A stretch of 64,000 nt of DNA from Saprospiraceae bacterium (GCA_027488855.1 JAIYAV010000289.1:1-64000); one strand, 5' to 3'. Counted from the stretch's first letter, positions 16,712-25,814 are shown. The notes: a model not told the origin generated them from the letters alone. A program made the numbers and translations.

Positions 16712-18586
16712 TTATGAAGATCGGTATGCAATCGAGTGGTAGTTTTTGCTGTGTGGCCCCAGGAATACCCGGGCGTAAATCCGCATAATTGCCAAGCCAT
16801 CAATGATAAAACTCAGCGCCACAAAAGAGGCCAAAACCACCTGATTTTCGTGGATATGGCTAAAAATGAGATCCTCTCCGATAAAAGTAGGGGTGATTGG
16901 AAAGCCCGACAAGGCCAAACAACACACAAAAAACAGAAATGCCGCCACTGGATGTTCATAAACATGGCCATAAAAACGATCCATGTTAACAGTTTCCCGT
17001 TTTTTGAGCCAGTTCAGAATAATCCAACCTCCCACCCCTGCAAGCACCACGCCGCTGAGGTAAATATAGATTTCTAAAAAATCGAACTGCTCATTGTAAG
17101 AAGCAGCCAAAGCTATCCAGAAATGATTCATGATGACCAATACCCAACTTAGTCGGGCATGGAGGCGCTCAGAAAAAGCTTTTAACACCATAATCAATCC
17201 AAAAAAGCCGAAAGTTACTGGCAAATAAGCATGAGCAGTGGGTGAAATTAAACCTTCTGCGAAATGCAAAAAGTACAAGCCAATGAGGTAAGTAGGGATG
17301 AAAAACCAAAACAGGAGGGTGAGATTGAGAAAGTCCATTTTTTTACCCAATTGTTTCAATGGATTCCACAAATACTGGTACATGAATGCATCCAGATTCC
17401 ATTCCTTGATGCACAAAATGTACAGGGCGTATTCCGTTTTATTGGACAACAACTTGCCCTCCATCGACTTTTGCCGGGGGATAAATTTGTAAAACTGTTC
17501 TTTGATCAAATAACTCACGATGGAGGGTGAAACCAGCAGTTGGTAAGTGCGCAAAAACGCATTTCCGGCAAAGTGAACCAGCGCCAAAATGTGAAAACCT
17601 GCCGCCACTTCGATAAAAATCAGACCAATCTGGGCAATCGAAGCATAAGCCAACTGGCTTTTTACTGAAGATTGTACCCTGGCAACTCCAATGGCAATTA
17701 TGGTGGTGGACAAACCCAAAAGGGCAATCATGATGCGCACTGAAAGCTGATGCTCCCAAAAAGGGAAGGTGCGCAGCAACAGGAATACCCCCAAATGCAC
17801 CGACAAGGAGCCGTAAAAAATAGCACTGGAGGGCGTCGGCCCTTCCATGGCCCGTGGCAACCAAGAGGAAAAGGGCAACTGCGCCGATTTAGCCGCCGCA
17901 GAGATCAAAATCATCAGTGAAATGAATACCCCAATCCAGCTATGGGAGCTCAACTGATCACTAACCAGTTGAAAGTTGTCCAACTTTTCAAAGGTGATGC
18001 TTTCATGCCACAGGTGATGACTCATCCACATGGCCAGGATCAAGCCCACGTCGCCAATGCGGTAAATGGAAAAGATTTTCACCGCATTTTTCACTGGCAA
18101 ATAGCGGTCGCGGTAAAACGCAATCAATAAAAAAGAGGCAATCCCCAGTATTTCCCAACCTATAAACAAGGTTTCGAGATTGCCCGAGAAAATGGCAATG
18201 TTGTAACCTATATAGAAAAAAAGAATGGTGTTGAAATAGCGTTTGTAGCCTCTCTCGCGGTGCAGGTAATAACGGCTGTAAACGGTCACCAAAAAGGTTA
18301 AAAACGCCCCGGTAAGCAAATACACCGCAGTGATTTTATCGAACATCAGGGTGAAATCAAACTTGTAATGGTCGGTTTGTAGCAGGGTGATTTCTTTGGT
18401 TGTTTGCAACTTATGGTCTCCCAACAACCAAAAGATGGTGAATCCAAACGCAAACAACTCGTGTAAACCAATTGTGAGGAAGGCAATCCAGGACATGGTG
18501 TCTTCCTTCTTGTCTGGCACCAACAAACTGATGCCATAACCCAACAAGGGCAAGAGAATAAATATTGGCAATAATTGATCCATCAT
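16712..18586 (-). CDS. dabB: DabB: NuoL/MrpA-like proton-conducting subunit of the DAB carbon transporter
   Basis: A 624-residue polytopic protein of the proton-conducting transporter (complex I NuoL/ND5) family, with GWEILGIASFLLIAFYRDR, AAKSAQLPFSSWLPRAMEGPTPSSAIFYG and VKSQLAYASIAQIGL carrying the expected channel Glu and Lys residues. In DAB (Mps) systems, DabB lets cations drive DabA-mediated uptake or hydration of inorganic carbon. It starts 2 nt after the dabA stop, so the pair is tightly coupled; here dabA precedes dabB. The C-terminus is the normal short form. Repeat element A lies 24 bp beyond the stop. Confidence 0.92.
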   Translation of the reverse strand: MMDQLLPIFILLPLLGYGISLLVPDKKEDTMSWIAFLTIGLHELFAFGFTIFWLLGDHKLQTTKEITLLQTDHYKFDFTLMFDKITAVYLLTGAFLTFLVTVYSRYYLHRERGYKRYFNTILFFYIGYNIAIFSGNLETLFIGWEILGIASFLLIAFYRDRYLPVKNAVKIFSIYRIGDVGLILAMWMSHHLWHESITFEKLDNFQLVSDQLSSHSWIGVFISLMILISAAAKSAQLPFSSWLPRAMEGPTPSSAIFYGSLSVHLGVFLLLRTFPFWEHQLSVRIMIALLGLSTTIIAIGVARVQSSVKSQLAYASIAQIGLIFIEVAAGFHILALVHFAGNAFLRTYQLLVSPSIVSYLIKEQFYKFIPRQKSMEGKLLSNKTEYALYILCIKEWNLDAFMYQYLWNPLKQLGKKMDFLNLTLLFWFFIPTYLIGLYFLHFAEGLISPTAHAYLPVTFGFFGLIMVLKAFSERLHARLSWVLVIMNHFWIALAASYNEQFDFLEIYIYLSGVVLAGVGGWIILNWLKKRETVNMDRFYGHVYEHPVAAFLFFVCCLALSGFPITPTFIGEDLIFSHIHENQVVLASFVALSFIIDGLAIMRIYARVFLGPHSKNYHSIAYRSS

Positions 18587-18587
18587 C

Positions 18588-21098
18588 TTAGTTTTCGGCG
18601 ATTAGATAAACCGGGAAATTCTCCGCGTGGGTTTCAAAAAGCGGCACCATGTTGTCAACAGTTTCCAGGGTCTTGTTGAGTGGCTCGTAGGGCACATATT
18701 TCCCATCTTTAAAGCGGGACATGGCTTTGGTTTCCGGGTGGACCACCACCAAATTCACCCATTCGTTGATGAACCACTCAAAGGTAGCAGCCGATCGTTG
18801 AATGCTGGTCAACACCACCTCGGGATAGTGTTCCACAATGATGAGCAGCCGCAAAGGGTCGTGTACTTCCGTCATTTGGGTGGGCAAACCTGGCCGCAAA
18901 TCCCCGTCGATCCCATTGGCTACACCAAATAGGCCCATTACGTTGTGTGGCAATTTGGAACCTGCCCCCAATTTTTGGTCATCTACCCGCGAGAAATAAT
19001 ACTCCAGGTTGATCCCGCCACATACCGGAGCGGCAGCATTCAGGATATTGGACAAATATTTGCCCTCAGGGTCAATTTGGTAATCGTAAGAATTGAGGAA
19101 GGAGCGGCGATCCAGAAACAAGCCGCGCGACAAATGCCTGCGCCCAACAATACAAAGGGCATTGGTGGCGTGGTTGAGTTCCGGGCGGGGCTCGAACAAG
19201 GATACCGAGCGCAACAACACCTTATCGTGTACTTTTAATGGTGTCTTGCTGGTATCAATGTAGTCAAAACGCCGGGATCTTTCCTTGGCATTGGAATCCA
19301 GAGCATTTTCAAAGATGACCTCGTTTTGGGTATGGCGCTCGAAATTGCTGGGCGAAAGGTCGTATTCGTCGTAAAAAACGATTTCATCCCGAGTAGTGTC
19401 GTGCAAACCACCTACAAATTGGGTCTCCCTGGGAATGTGCAAGCCACGCTCGGCCAGTTGAGCCCGTACCTCGAGGTGGTTGGCCATGTAGCTGAACACC
19501 CGTGCATTGACCGAACCCGCCCGACCACTACAAGCACCACAATCGTAAGCAGCGTAGTAGGGGTTGTTGAGGCTACTGGCACCGTGCCCGACGATGTAGA
19601 TCAGCGATGCAAAATCCTTGACCATACCAATGCTTCGCAACACGGCTTCGACCCGGTTCACCATTTCTTCTACCGTGTACCCCACTTGCAAGCCCTGATG
19701 TTTTTCGGGATGCTCACCACACTCGATGGTGAGTTTGGAGTACTTGTCCATGTGCTTCAGTGAAGAAGCCGTGGCCGGACTCATGGAGGGCCGGAAAATG
19801 TTCCAGAACAACTTTAAGGCTGCCCAAAAGCCCAAGGTTTGGGAAACCAGCCAGCCTCCAAGTGAGGAGTGGCTATGCTTATTGAAATACAGGTCGCGCT
19901 CCAAGCGGCTGCTGGATTCTTCCTCCCGAATCAGGTACTTGGGATTGACAGGAGCGGGGCAGGATTTGGTCAAAAACTTCCCGCCTTGTGGCTGAAAATA
20001 AAACTCGACCCCAAAAAAACCGGGCGTACCAAAAGTTTCACAATTCGGATCCATCGCTTCCAGGTAGCGGCGCAGTGAACATTCCCGGTCGTCGATGCAA
20101 AAGACGGCTTGAAAGCTCTTGTCCTTGATGACTTTGTGGCTGACCTGTTCCAACTGAATCCCCGCCAGAACCTGATCGAAATAACTCCATTCAAAAGCTT
20201 CCTGCCAAATGCTGAGCACTTCGTTTTGTTCAGAGTAAGGGATTTTGTCAAAAAGTGGCTGGGGGCGTTCTGTGAGTTTGCTGCCCAAGGGTTGCCAATC
20301 TTTTCCCTGCACAAAATCCATGGTATCAATTTCCAGCAACAATTCAAACACAATCAAGTCGTGTAAGCTGATCTTGCGGGTATCTAGCAGGGTTTGTGGT
20401 TGGTCTTCTACGGTTGAAATCATGCCCGACCAGCCTTGGTGGGCAAATTGTTGATCAAACAGGTATTGTTCAAACAAGGATTCATCCCCGACCAGGATAT
20501 GCAACAAATCAGTGATTTCGCACTTGGACCCCAGAAGCAATTCTTTGGCCCGTTTGCGGCGAAAAATGCTCACTTTGCTGTGCCGCTCCATGCGCCGGAT
20601 GGCTGATAAAAACCCTTTTTCGTTCACCGGAAATGGCCAGATGGAAATGCCTTGATCCATAAAGCTGCACAAGAGGCGGAATAAAAATGGATGCACCAGC
20701 GAATCCATGTCCAGATTGTAGACCCGCTTCCAGTGGTCGCGCAACTCCCCAATCCGAGGGTCGAATTCTTTGAGGTAATCGTTTTTGGTCAATTTCTGGA
20801 ACCACTCAGCGTGTTGCGCTTGCCCTTTGCGCTCCACAATCACCTTGTCCAATACCTGGCGATTGATGCGGCCCTTCTCGAACAAATCGCGAAACTCCTG
20901 CAGCGAAAGACTGACTTTATATCCAAAGATTGTGGCTGCTTTTTGGGTGCCTTCTTCAAACTTGAGGTGCTGGAAGGCGTGTAAGGTATTGTGGTGTACA
21001 AAGTCTTTCAGCGGAGCTTGAGCTGGAAGATAGTGTTTGAGCTCGTGTACAACTTGATGTGCATCAAACCCCTTCTGCAATTCAATTGGTTGACTCAT
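18588..21098 (-). CDS. dabA: DabA (DUF2309): carbonic-anhydrase-like subunit of the DAB carbon transporter
   Basis: DabA is a large cytoplasmic zinc protein that, with DabB, accumulates inorganic carbon. Its ligand set is a Cys/Asp pair plus a His and a Cys. Here the pair is in VFCIDDRECSLR (C and D two apart) and the others in IVGHGASSLNN and YDCGACSGR, the His and Cys 15 apart as in characterised DabA. The track ORF starts at 21212 inside a strong promoter; ATG 21098 (MSQPIELQKGF, 836 aa) lies about 75 nt after the predicted transcript start and is chosen. Operon dabA-dabB. Confidence 0.94.
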   Translation of the reverse strand: MSQPIELQKGFDAHQVVHELKHYLPAQAPLKDFVHHNTLHAFQHLKFEEGTQKAATIFGYKVSLSLQEFRDLFEKGRINRQVLDKVIVERKGQAQHAEWFQKLTKNDYLKEFDPRIGELRDHWKRVYNLDMDSLVHPFLFRLLCSFMDQGISIWPFPVNEKGFLSAIRRMERHSKVSIFRRKRAKELLLGSKCEITDLLHILVGDESLFEQYLFDQQFAHQGWSGMISTVEDQPQTLLDTRKISLHDLIVFELLLEIDTMDFVQGKDWQPLGSKLTERPQPLFDKIPYSEQNEVLSIWQEAFEWSYFDQVLAGIQLEQVSHKVIKDKSFQAVFCIDDRECSLRRYLEAMDPNCETFGTPGFFGVEFYFQPQGGKFLTKSCPAPVNPKYLIREEESSSRLERDLYFNKHSHSSLGGWLVSQTLGFWAALKLFWNIFRPSMSPATASSLKHMDKYSKLTIECGEHPEKHQGLQVGYTVEEMVNRVEAVLRSIGMVKDFASLIYIVGHGASSLNNPYYAAYDCGACSGRAGSVNARVFSYMANHLEVRAQLAERGLHIPRETQFVGGLHDTTRDEIVFYDEYDLSPSNFERHTQNEVIFENALDSNAKERSRRFDYIDTSKTPLKVHDKVLLRSVSLFEPRPELNHATNALCIVGRRHLSRGLFLDRRSFLNSYDYQIDPEGKYLSNILNAAAPVCGGINLEYYFSRVDDQKLGAGSKLPHNVMGLFGVANGIDGDLRPGLPTQMTEVHDPLRLLIIVEHYPEVVLTSIQRSAATFEWFINEWVNLVVVHPETKAMSRFKDGKYVPYEPLNKTLETVDNMVPLFETHAENFPVYLIAEN

Positions 21099-21180
21099 CG
21101 CGGATGATTTTCTTAAAGTAGTTGTGGTGCTATCTGTCGGGTCAAAGGGCAGAAGCACTGCTCTTAGTGTTGATCCGAAA

Positions 21181-21213
21181 CAAAGGTATTGGTCTAAAAC
21201 CGCAGGAGACAAA
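21181..21213 (-). promoter_or_regulatory. dabAB promoter: TTTG-N21-TAnnTTTG
   Basis: On the minus strand TTTG (21213-21210) is followed after 21 nt by TACCTTTG (21188-21181), matching both consensus boxes of the primary Bacteroidota sigma factor with usual spacing. It leaves a 5' UTR of about 75 nt before the dabA ATG at 21098 and rules out the upstream start of the track ORF. Confidence 0.7.
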
Positions 21214-21347
21214 TTTGAAGTGTGGAAAAAGGGTCGAAGCGGGCAAATTCGGGGGGCGAAGTTGGGGGAGGGGACAATACAAATCTCGCATACCTCACCT
21301 TTACTATTGCGTTACCCCAATCTTTTGCCAATACCGTTTAACTAGAG

Positions 21348-21641
21348 ACATGAGTCACAATCAAATGGTCTTCTTCTCGAAGCAACAACACTAATCATCT
21401 CAAATTTTCCAGAAAAACATAAAGCGACACGATATTTAAGCACAAAGGACACCAAGGCAGCACAAAGGACACCAAGGCGAGACGTTGACAAAGTGCGATA
21501 AACCCGAGTTCTGGTTTCTATTCTCCCACATTATGGGCAGAAAGCCCTGTCAACGTCATATCTTTGTGTCCCTTGTGCTGCCTTGGTGTCCTTTGTGCTA
21601 ATTTTTTTGTTTGTGATACTTATTTGTAAACTCGGGATGAC
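21348..21641. repeat. Hairpin element B (same family as element A)
   Basis: Contains ATGAGTCA near 21351, then ATCATCTCAAATTTTC, AAAGCGACA (21421), and core arms built of CACAAAGGACACCAAGG units (21439-21478 and 21570-21600), with TCATCCCGAG in complement at 21632. The centre contains GACGTTGACA (21481) and TGTCAACGTC (21548). The terminal sequences match element A arm for arm, while the core motif differs. It fills most of the 579-bp gap between the dabA start and the ABC exporter. No coding capacity. Confidence 0.85.
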
Positions 21642-21677
21642 GAACTGTTTACGAAATCTCCCTGCCAGCCGTAACCC

Positions 21678-23507
21678 CTAATTCATCGAAAACACCTTCT
21701 CCTTCCTTTCCCCAATCTGTTGCCGCCACATCGCATAATACAGCCCCTTTTCGGCCAGCAGTTCCTCATGAGACCCCGTTTCCACGATGTCCCCTTTTTC
21801 CAGCACGAAGATGCGATCCGCATGCAGGATTGTGCTGAGCCTATGGGCGATGAGCAAGGTAATCTGGCGGCCTTCAGCGCTGATTTCCCGGATGGTGTCG
21901 GTGATTTCCTCCTCGGTCAGGGAGTCGAGGGCTGAGGTGGCTTCGTCGAATAGCAGGAGTTTGGGGATACGCAGCAAGGCCCGGGCAATCGAGATGCGCT
22001 GTTTTTCACCGCCAGAGAGTTTGAGACCACCTTCACCGATGGTGGTATCGAGGCCCTTTTCGGCACGAGCCAGCAGGGTATTGCAAGAGGCTTTGGTGAG
22101 TGCCGATTGTAGGTCGGCTTCAGTGGCGCTGGGATTCACGAAGAGCAGGTTTTCCCGGATGGTGCCGGAGAAGAGCTGCGTGTCTTGGGTGACGAAACCA
22201 ATTTGGCGGCGCAGGTCATCGAAGTGGATGGATTTTTCGTCGAGGCCGTTGTAAAGGATGCTACCGTTTTGTGGGCGGTACAAACCGACGAGGAGTTTCA
22301 TCAGGGTAGTTTTGCCGCTGCCACTTGGGCCGACAAAGGCGATGGTTTCGCCAGTTTTTACCTGAAAACTGATGTCGTTGAGGGCATTTTGCTGCGCCGA
22401 TTGGTGGCGGAAGCCCACGTGCTGGAATTCCAGCGTTTCGATGTCACCCAGGTGCTTGGGATTGGCGGGCTCGGCCTCGGGCTGTTTTTGCATCAGGTTT
22501 TCAAAATTGTTGAGCGAAGCCTCGGCTTCCCGATAACTGAGGATGATGTTGCCAATTTCCTGCAAAGGGCCGAAGATGAAAAAGGAAAAAATCTGCATGG
22601 TCACAATTTCCCCCGGTGCCAATTGGCCCTTGTACACCAGCCACATGAGCATGAACAGGATGAGCTGCCGCAGGGTGTTGACAAAGGTGCCCTGCACGAA
22701 GCTGATGCTGCGGATGCGCTTCACCTTGGTGAGTTCCAGCTTGAGGATGCTGAAGGTGTTTTTGTTGAGTCGCTCGACCTCTTGTTTGGTCAGACCGAGG
22801 CTTTTCATCAGCTCGATGTTGCGCAGCGACTCAGTGGTAGCCCCAGCCAGTGAGGTGGTCTGTTTGACAATGATCTTCTGGATGGCCTTCACTTTTTTGC
22901 TCAGCAGGTTGGACACCCAGGTGAGTAAAAAAATGCCACCGAAGTAGATTGCGGGCAAACTCCAGTGCTTGTTGAATGCATACAGCGCCACAAATACGAT
23001 GCCCACGATGACGGGAAACAACACGTTGATGAAGGTGGAAATGAACTTCTCCGTGTCGGTGCGCACCTTTTGGAGGATGCCCAACGTTTCGCCGCTGCGC
23101 TGCTCTTCAAACTCCTGGTAAGGCAGTTTCATGGCATGCTGTAAGCCATCTGTGAAGATGGTGGCCCCGAATTTTTGGGTGATGAGGTTGAGAAAATAAT
23201 CCTGAAATGCCTTGGCAATGCGGCTGATCATGGCCACCGAAATGGAGCCGATGAGCAACCACATGAGGCCATATACCATCACATTTTTCCCGGCCTGGTC
23301 GGTGATGTTCTCGTTGATGAAGAGGAAGCGCTGCCAGTTGAACGCGCCGGGCGGTGTGGACGAGACCTGGTGGTTGGATGCCAGGGTGACCAACTTCCCA
23401 AAGATGATGGGTTCAATCAGCGAAAACCCGATGTTGATGGCGGCCAGGAACAGTACCAATAGGACGAGCCAACGATAGGGGGCGAAGTAGCGGAAAAGTA
23501 GTTTCAT
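21678..23507 (-). CDS. ABC exporter, fused permease and ATPase
   Basis: A half-size type IV (B-type) exporter of about 609 residues: six membrane segments, then an ATPase domain with Walker A GPSGSGKTTLMKLL, signature LSGGEKQR, Walker B LLLFDEATSALD and H-loop IAHRLST. Homodimers export lipids, peptides or drugs; the substrate cannot be predicted. The track start at 23549 adds 14 residues without membrane character; ATG 23507 gives MKLLFRYFAPYRWLVLLVLF, typical for the family. Single gene bounded by repeat element B and the RhuM remnant. Confidence 0.93.
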   Translation of the reverse strand: MKLLFRYFAPYRWLVLLVLFLAAINIGFSLIEPIIFGKLVTLASNHQVSSTPPGAFNWQRFLFINENITDQAGKNVMVYGLMWLLIGSISVAMISRIAKAFQDYFLNLITQKFGATIFTDGLQHAMKLPYQEFEEQRSGETLGILQKVRTDTEKFISTFINVLFPVIVGIVFVALYAFNKHWSLPAIYFGGIFLLTWVSNLLSKKVKAIQKIIVKQTTSLAGATTESLRNIELMKSLGLTKQEVERLNKNTFSILKLELTKVKRIRSISFVQGTFVNTLRQLILFMLMWLVYKGQLAPGEIVTMQIFSFFIFGPLQEIGNIILSYREAEASLNNFENLMQKQPEAEPANPKHLGDIETLEFQHVGFRHQSAQQNALNDISFQVKTGETIAFVGPSGSGKTTLMKLLVGLYRPQNGSILYNGLDEKSIHFDDLRRQIGFVTQDTQLFSGTIRENLLFVNPSATEADLQSALTKASCNTLLARAEKGLDTTIGEGGLKLSGGEKQRISIARALLRIPKLLLFDEATSALDSLTEEEITDTIREISAEGRQITLLIAHRLSTILHADRIFVLEKGDIVETGSHEELLAEKGLYYAMWRQQIGERKEKVFSMN

Positions 23508-23633
23508 ATTGGTGGTGATGCGCCTGAATTTTGGCAAGGCTGCCGGCACTCAGGGAGGTGTTCAAGTTGGTGAAAAGAAGATAAACACTTTATTCGTTGC
23601 TCTGGTTTCAAGTGGGAGGGTTAAGGGTTTTAT

Positions 23634-24282
23634 TTATTGCTTTGGTGGCTTCAGCTTTTTAAGGTCATTCTCCAACTCTTGCAGGTTTTGCTCTTTGCTG
23701 GCTGATGGCCCAAAGCAACTTGTTTTGAACCACTTTAAAAAATTCGATGGTCTTCTCGTCTTTGGGGTCGTAGTCGATGCTGGTGGTGTAGATGTCTTTG
23801 ATTTTCTGGTAAAAAAAGCGCTCCGAGAGGCGGATTTCGCGAATGCGTTCTTGCAGTTCGCTGAAGTAATTCATCGAAGTACCTGACTTGAAGCGCTCGT
23901 CATTCAAGGTAAAACCTTTGATGATGTACTCTTTGAGCCGCTGGGTAGCCCAAATGCGGAACTGGGTACCTTGAGGGGATTTTACGCGGTAGCCGACGGA
24001 GATGATGACATCGAGGTTGTAGTATTTCACCTCTTTTTCTTGGGTTTTACCTTCAATCGCACCGTGCTGAGTGGTGTGTCGGAATTTCCGACATACCACG
24101 TCTTCAACCAATTCACCTTCACTGAATACATTGGAAATGTGTTCGGTTATCGTACTGCGTCCTTTGCCAAACAGTGTAGCCATCTGCTCTTGCGTAAGCC
24201 ATACTGTTTCATTCTCTAGCCGCACATCGATTTTGATGTGGCCGTTTTGGTTTTGATAGATGAGGATTTCGCTGGTGTTCAT
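23634..24282 (-). pseudogene. RhuM family gene, C-terminally deleted and frameshifted
   Basis: The open frame (start 24282) matches the N-terminal two thirds of RhuM/Fic-associated DNA-binding-like proteins: VWLTQEQMATLFGKGRSTITEHI, VISVGYRVKSPQGTQFRIWA, FFYQKIKDIY, then it breaks at KLLWAISQQ. Full proteins are about 330 residues. Directly after ISQQ a different frame continues as KEQNLQELENDLKKLKPPKQ before its stop at 23634, which looks like the natural C-terminal coiled end. This suggests an internal deletion of roughly 100 codons with a frame change. Function of the family is unclear; it is common in accessory regions. Confidence 0.7.
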
Positions 24283-24409
24283 TTGGTATGCTTGCTTTAA
24301 AGCTTTTCGATTTAGATGTCTTTTAATCAAAGATAAGATGTTTTAAGGAATGAGTAGGGATAATTTTTTGTGTTGGAATTAGAGGAGATAGTTCATTACA
24401 CTTTTCAAT

Positions 24410-24440
24410 TTTGACTTTTGCAGAAATAGGCTTATTTTTG
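24410..24440 (+). promoter_or_regulatory. Toxin-antitoxin promoter: TTTG-N19-TAnnTTTG
   Basis: TTTG (24410-24413) and TATTTTTG (24433-24440) are spaced by 19 nt, an excellent match to the primary-sigma consensus. With the last G at about -7, transcription would start near 24447, so the DUF433 start at 24451 (or 24457) would be leaderless or nearly so. Confidence 0.65.
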
Positions 24441-24450
24441 TTTAAAATGT

Positions 24451-24675
24451 ATGACGATGGACAGTATTGTAAGTGATCCCGAAATTTTGGGCGGTACTCC
24501 TATTTTTAAGGGTACAAGGGTACCGGTTAAAACGTTATTTGATTACTTGATAAGTGGAGTAAGCAACTTACAAGATTTTTTGGAAGACTATCCCTCGGTC
24601 AATCCTGAAGATGCTAAACAGGTGATTGAAGCTTTAGGGGCACAACTGATGGACTTCCAAAGACTTGCTGCATGA
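24451..24675 (+). CDS. DUF433 antitoxin of a DUF433/DUF5615 module
   Basis: A 74-residue protein with the DUF433 pattern: SDPEILGGTPIFKGTRVPV, then a helix-turn-helix-like stretch LFDYLISGVSNLQDFLEDYPSV, as in VapB-like antitoxins that bind their own promoter and neutralise a PIN-like partner. Its TGA overlaps the ATG of the next gene (ATGA), so the pair is co-translated. The promoter box lies 10 bp before the start. The gene is intact while the partner is frameshifted. Confidence 0.88.
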   Translation: MTMDSIVSDPEILGGTPIFKGTRVPVKTLFDYLISGVSNLQDFLEDYPSVNPEDAKQVIEALGAQLMDFQRLAA

Positions 24676-25071
24676 AATTGTATTTGGATGAAAACCTTTC
24701 TCCCAGGTTTAGACATCAATTTGACGCTCAACTTTTCCAGGTTTTTACCTATCAATTTATGGGATGGCAGGGCAAAAAAAAATGGAGCGTTACTTTCTTT
24801 ACTGGTCGAAAATAATTTTCGGGGCATCATCACCTCCGATCAATTGATGTACACCGACAGACAATTGCGCCAATACCAACTGCACTTTTTGCTGATTCAA
24901 TCAGCTTTTGATACACCAACTGCCCGAATCCCACTTTTTGAATTGTTAAACGTATTTCTGATTGAGCAGTATTCCGTTTTTGACAAAGCGCAGTGCTCAA
25001 AAACGATCATTACGGATGGTGTTGTGGATAAAGATGTCGCAAGAGGGGTGCATTTGTTGTGGATGGATTGA
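24672..25071 (+). pseudogene. DUF5615 PIN-like toxin, frameshifted in an A9 tract
   Basis: From ATG 24672 the frame reads MKLYLDENLSPRFRHQFD, the standard DUF5615 start with a metal-binding Asp, up to MGWQGKKK, then drifts out of frame at nine A (24774-24782). The next frame continues the domain: NGALLSLLVENNFRGIITSDQ and beyond to 25071. Removing one A would join them as QGKKNGALL. The track start at 24688 is an artefact of the second frame. Causes could be a real mutation, phase variation, polymerase slippage, or a sequencing error. Confidence 0.8.
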
Positions 25072-25083
25072 GTTTTATCTTTT

Positions 25084-25596
25084 TTAAGCTTCCTTCAAAG
25101 CCCTTTCCAAGACATTGAGATTGCCAATATATTCTTCTCGATATTCCCAATTTTCTGCCAATTCAGCCCAATTTTTTTGTCGGTCAATTGCCAATTGGAT
25201 AAGGGGTTTATTGCTTTTATCAATTTTACCCTCGTCAATCAATTGCCCAAATCCTGTTGCAATTACAGAAATGTCAACGGTGAAAATGTATTGTTGATCA
25301 TTAAATTCGTCATCTTCAAGTTGTTCTTTGATTAAATTTCTGTCAAGGATTTTCTCATTGTAATCGGAAATATTCATTTCTCCAACACTTTCGATTGTCC
25401 ATTTTATACATTCATAAGTTGGCAAATTGGGGTTTGCTTTTTTCCAATCTCTAAATTCTGACAAAGCCATGTCTCCTTCGTCAGAACCAAAGGGAGCGAG
25501 TTCGTCTATACAATCCCAAAAGAACTCTTCTGGGATTAATTCAATAGCTCTTTTATGAGCGTGGTCTTTGTCAATTCCGTAAATTTCTTCTTCCAT
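25084..25596 (-). CDS. Hypothetical acidic protein, 170 aa
   Basis: A soluble, very acidic protein without signal or membrane segment. The N-terminal region (IPEEFFWDCIDELAPFGSDEGDMALSEFRDW) and the C-terminal helical stretch (IQLAIDRQKNWAELAENWEYREEYIGNLNVLERAL) recall small proteins that accompany toxins or polymorphic-toxin immunity genes, but I recognise no family. It is convergent with the toxin-antitoxin pair and AT-rich like it, so probably accessory DNA. ATG at 25596 is preceded by TTAAGAAAAA. Confidence 0.55.
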   Translation of the reverse strand: MEEEIYGIDKDHAHKRAIELIPEEFFWDCIDELAPFGSDEGDMALSEFRDWKKANPNLPTYECIKWTIESVGEMNISDYNEKILDRNLIKEQLEDDEFNDQQYIFTVDISVIATGFGQLIDEGKIDKSNKPLIQLAIDRQKNWAELAENWEYREEYIGNLNVLERALKEA

Positions 25597-25687
25597 TTTT
25601 TCTTAATTGGTTATTGCATCAAGCAACAGTGATTTTTATAGGGATAAACTCAATTGTATGATTCCTACAAAAATAAGTGAACTAGCC

Positions 25688-25777
25688 ACGCCCCGCAATT
25701 TTTTCTCCCCACAAAAAAAATGCCAGCCGAACTCCCGCTCAACTGGCACCCTCAATTCATATCTAAACTCAAAAATC
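25688..25777 (-). repeat. Dispersed terminator-bearing element, copy 2
   Basis: Read on the minus strand, this stretch of about 90 bp is nearly identical to 51174-51262 after pckG: same TTTTTGAGTTTAGATATG entry, same TGCCAG...CTGGCA hairpin, same T-tract (eight T here, seven there), and same AATTGCGGGGCGT exit. Only one base in the hairpin and two small length changes differ. No minus-strand gene precedes it, so here it does not end an obvious transcript. Confidence 0.85.
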
Positions 25778-25814
25778 TTCTATCTCCCCGCTAATTCAAG
25801 TCTTACCATCAGCC

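Noticed and set aside
21420-21610. Possible CRISPR array because of repeated CACAAAGGACACCAAGG units
   Set aside because: Units are adjacent without unique spacers and are arranged head to head; no cas genes nearby.
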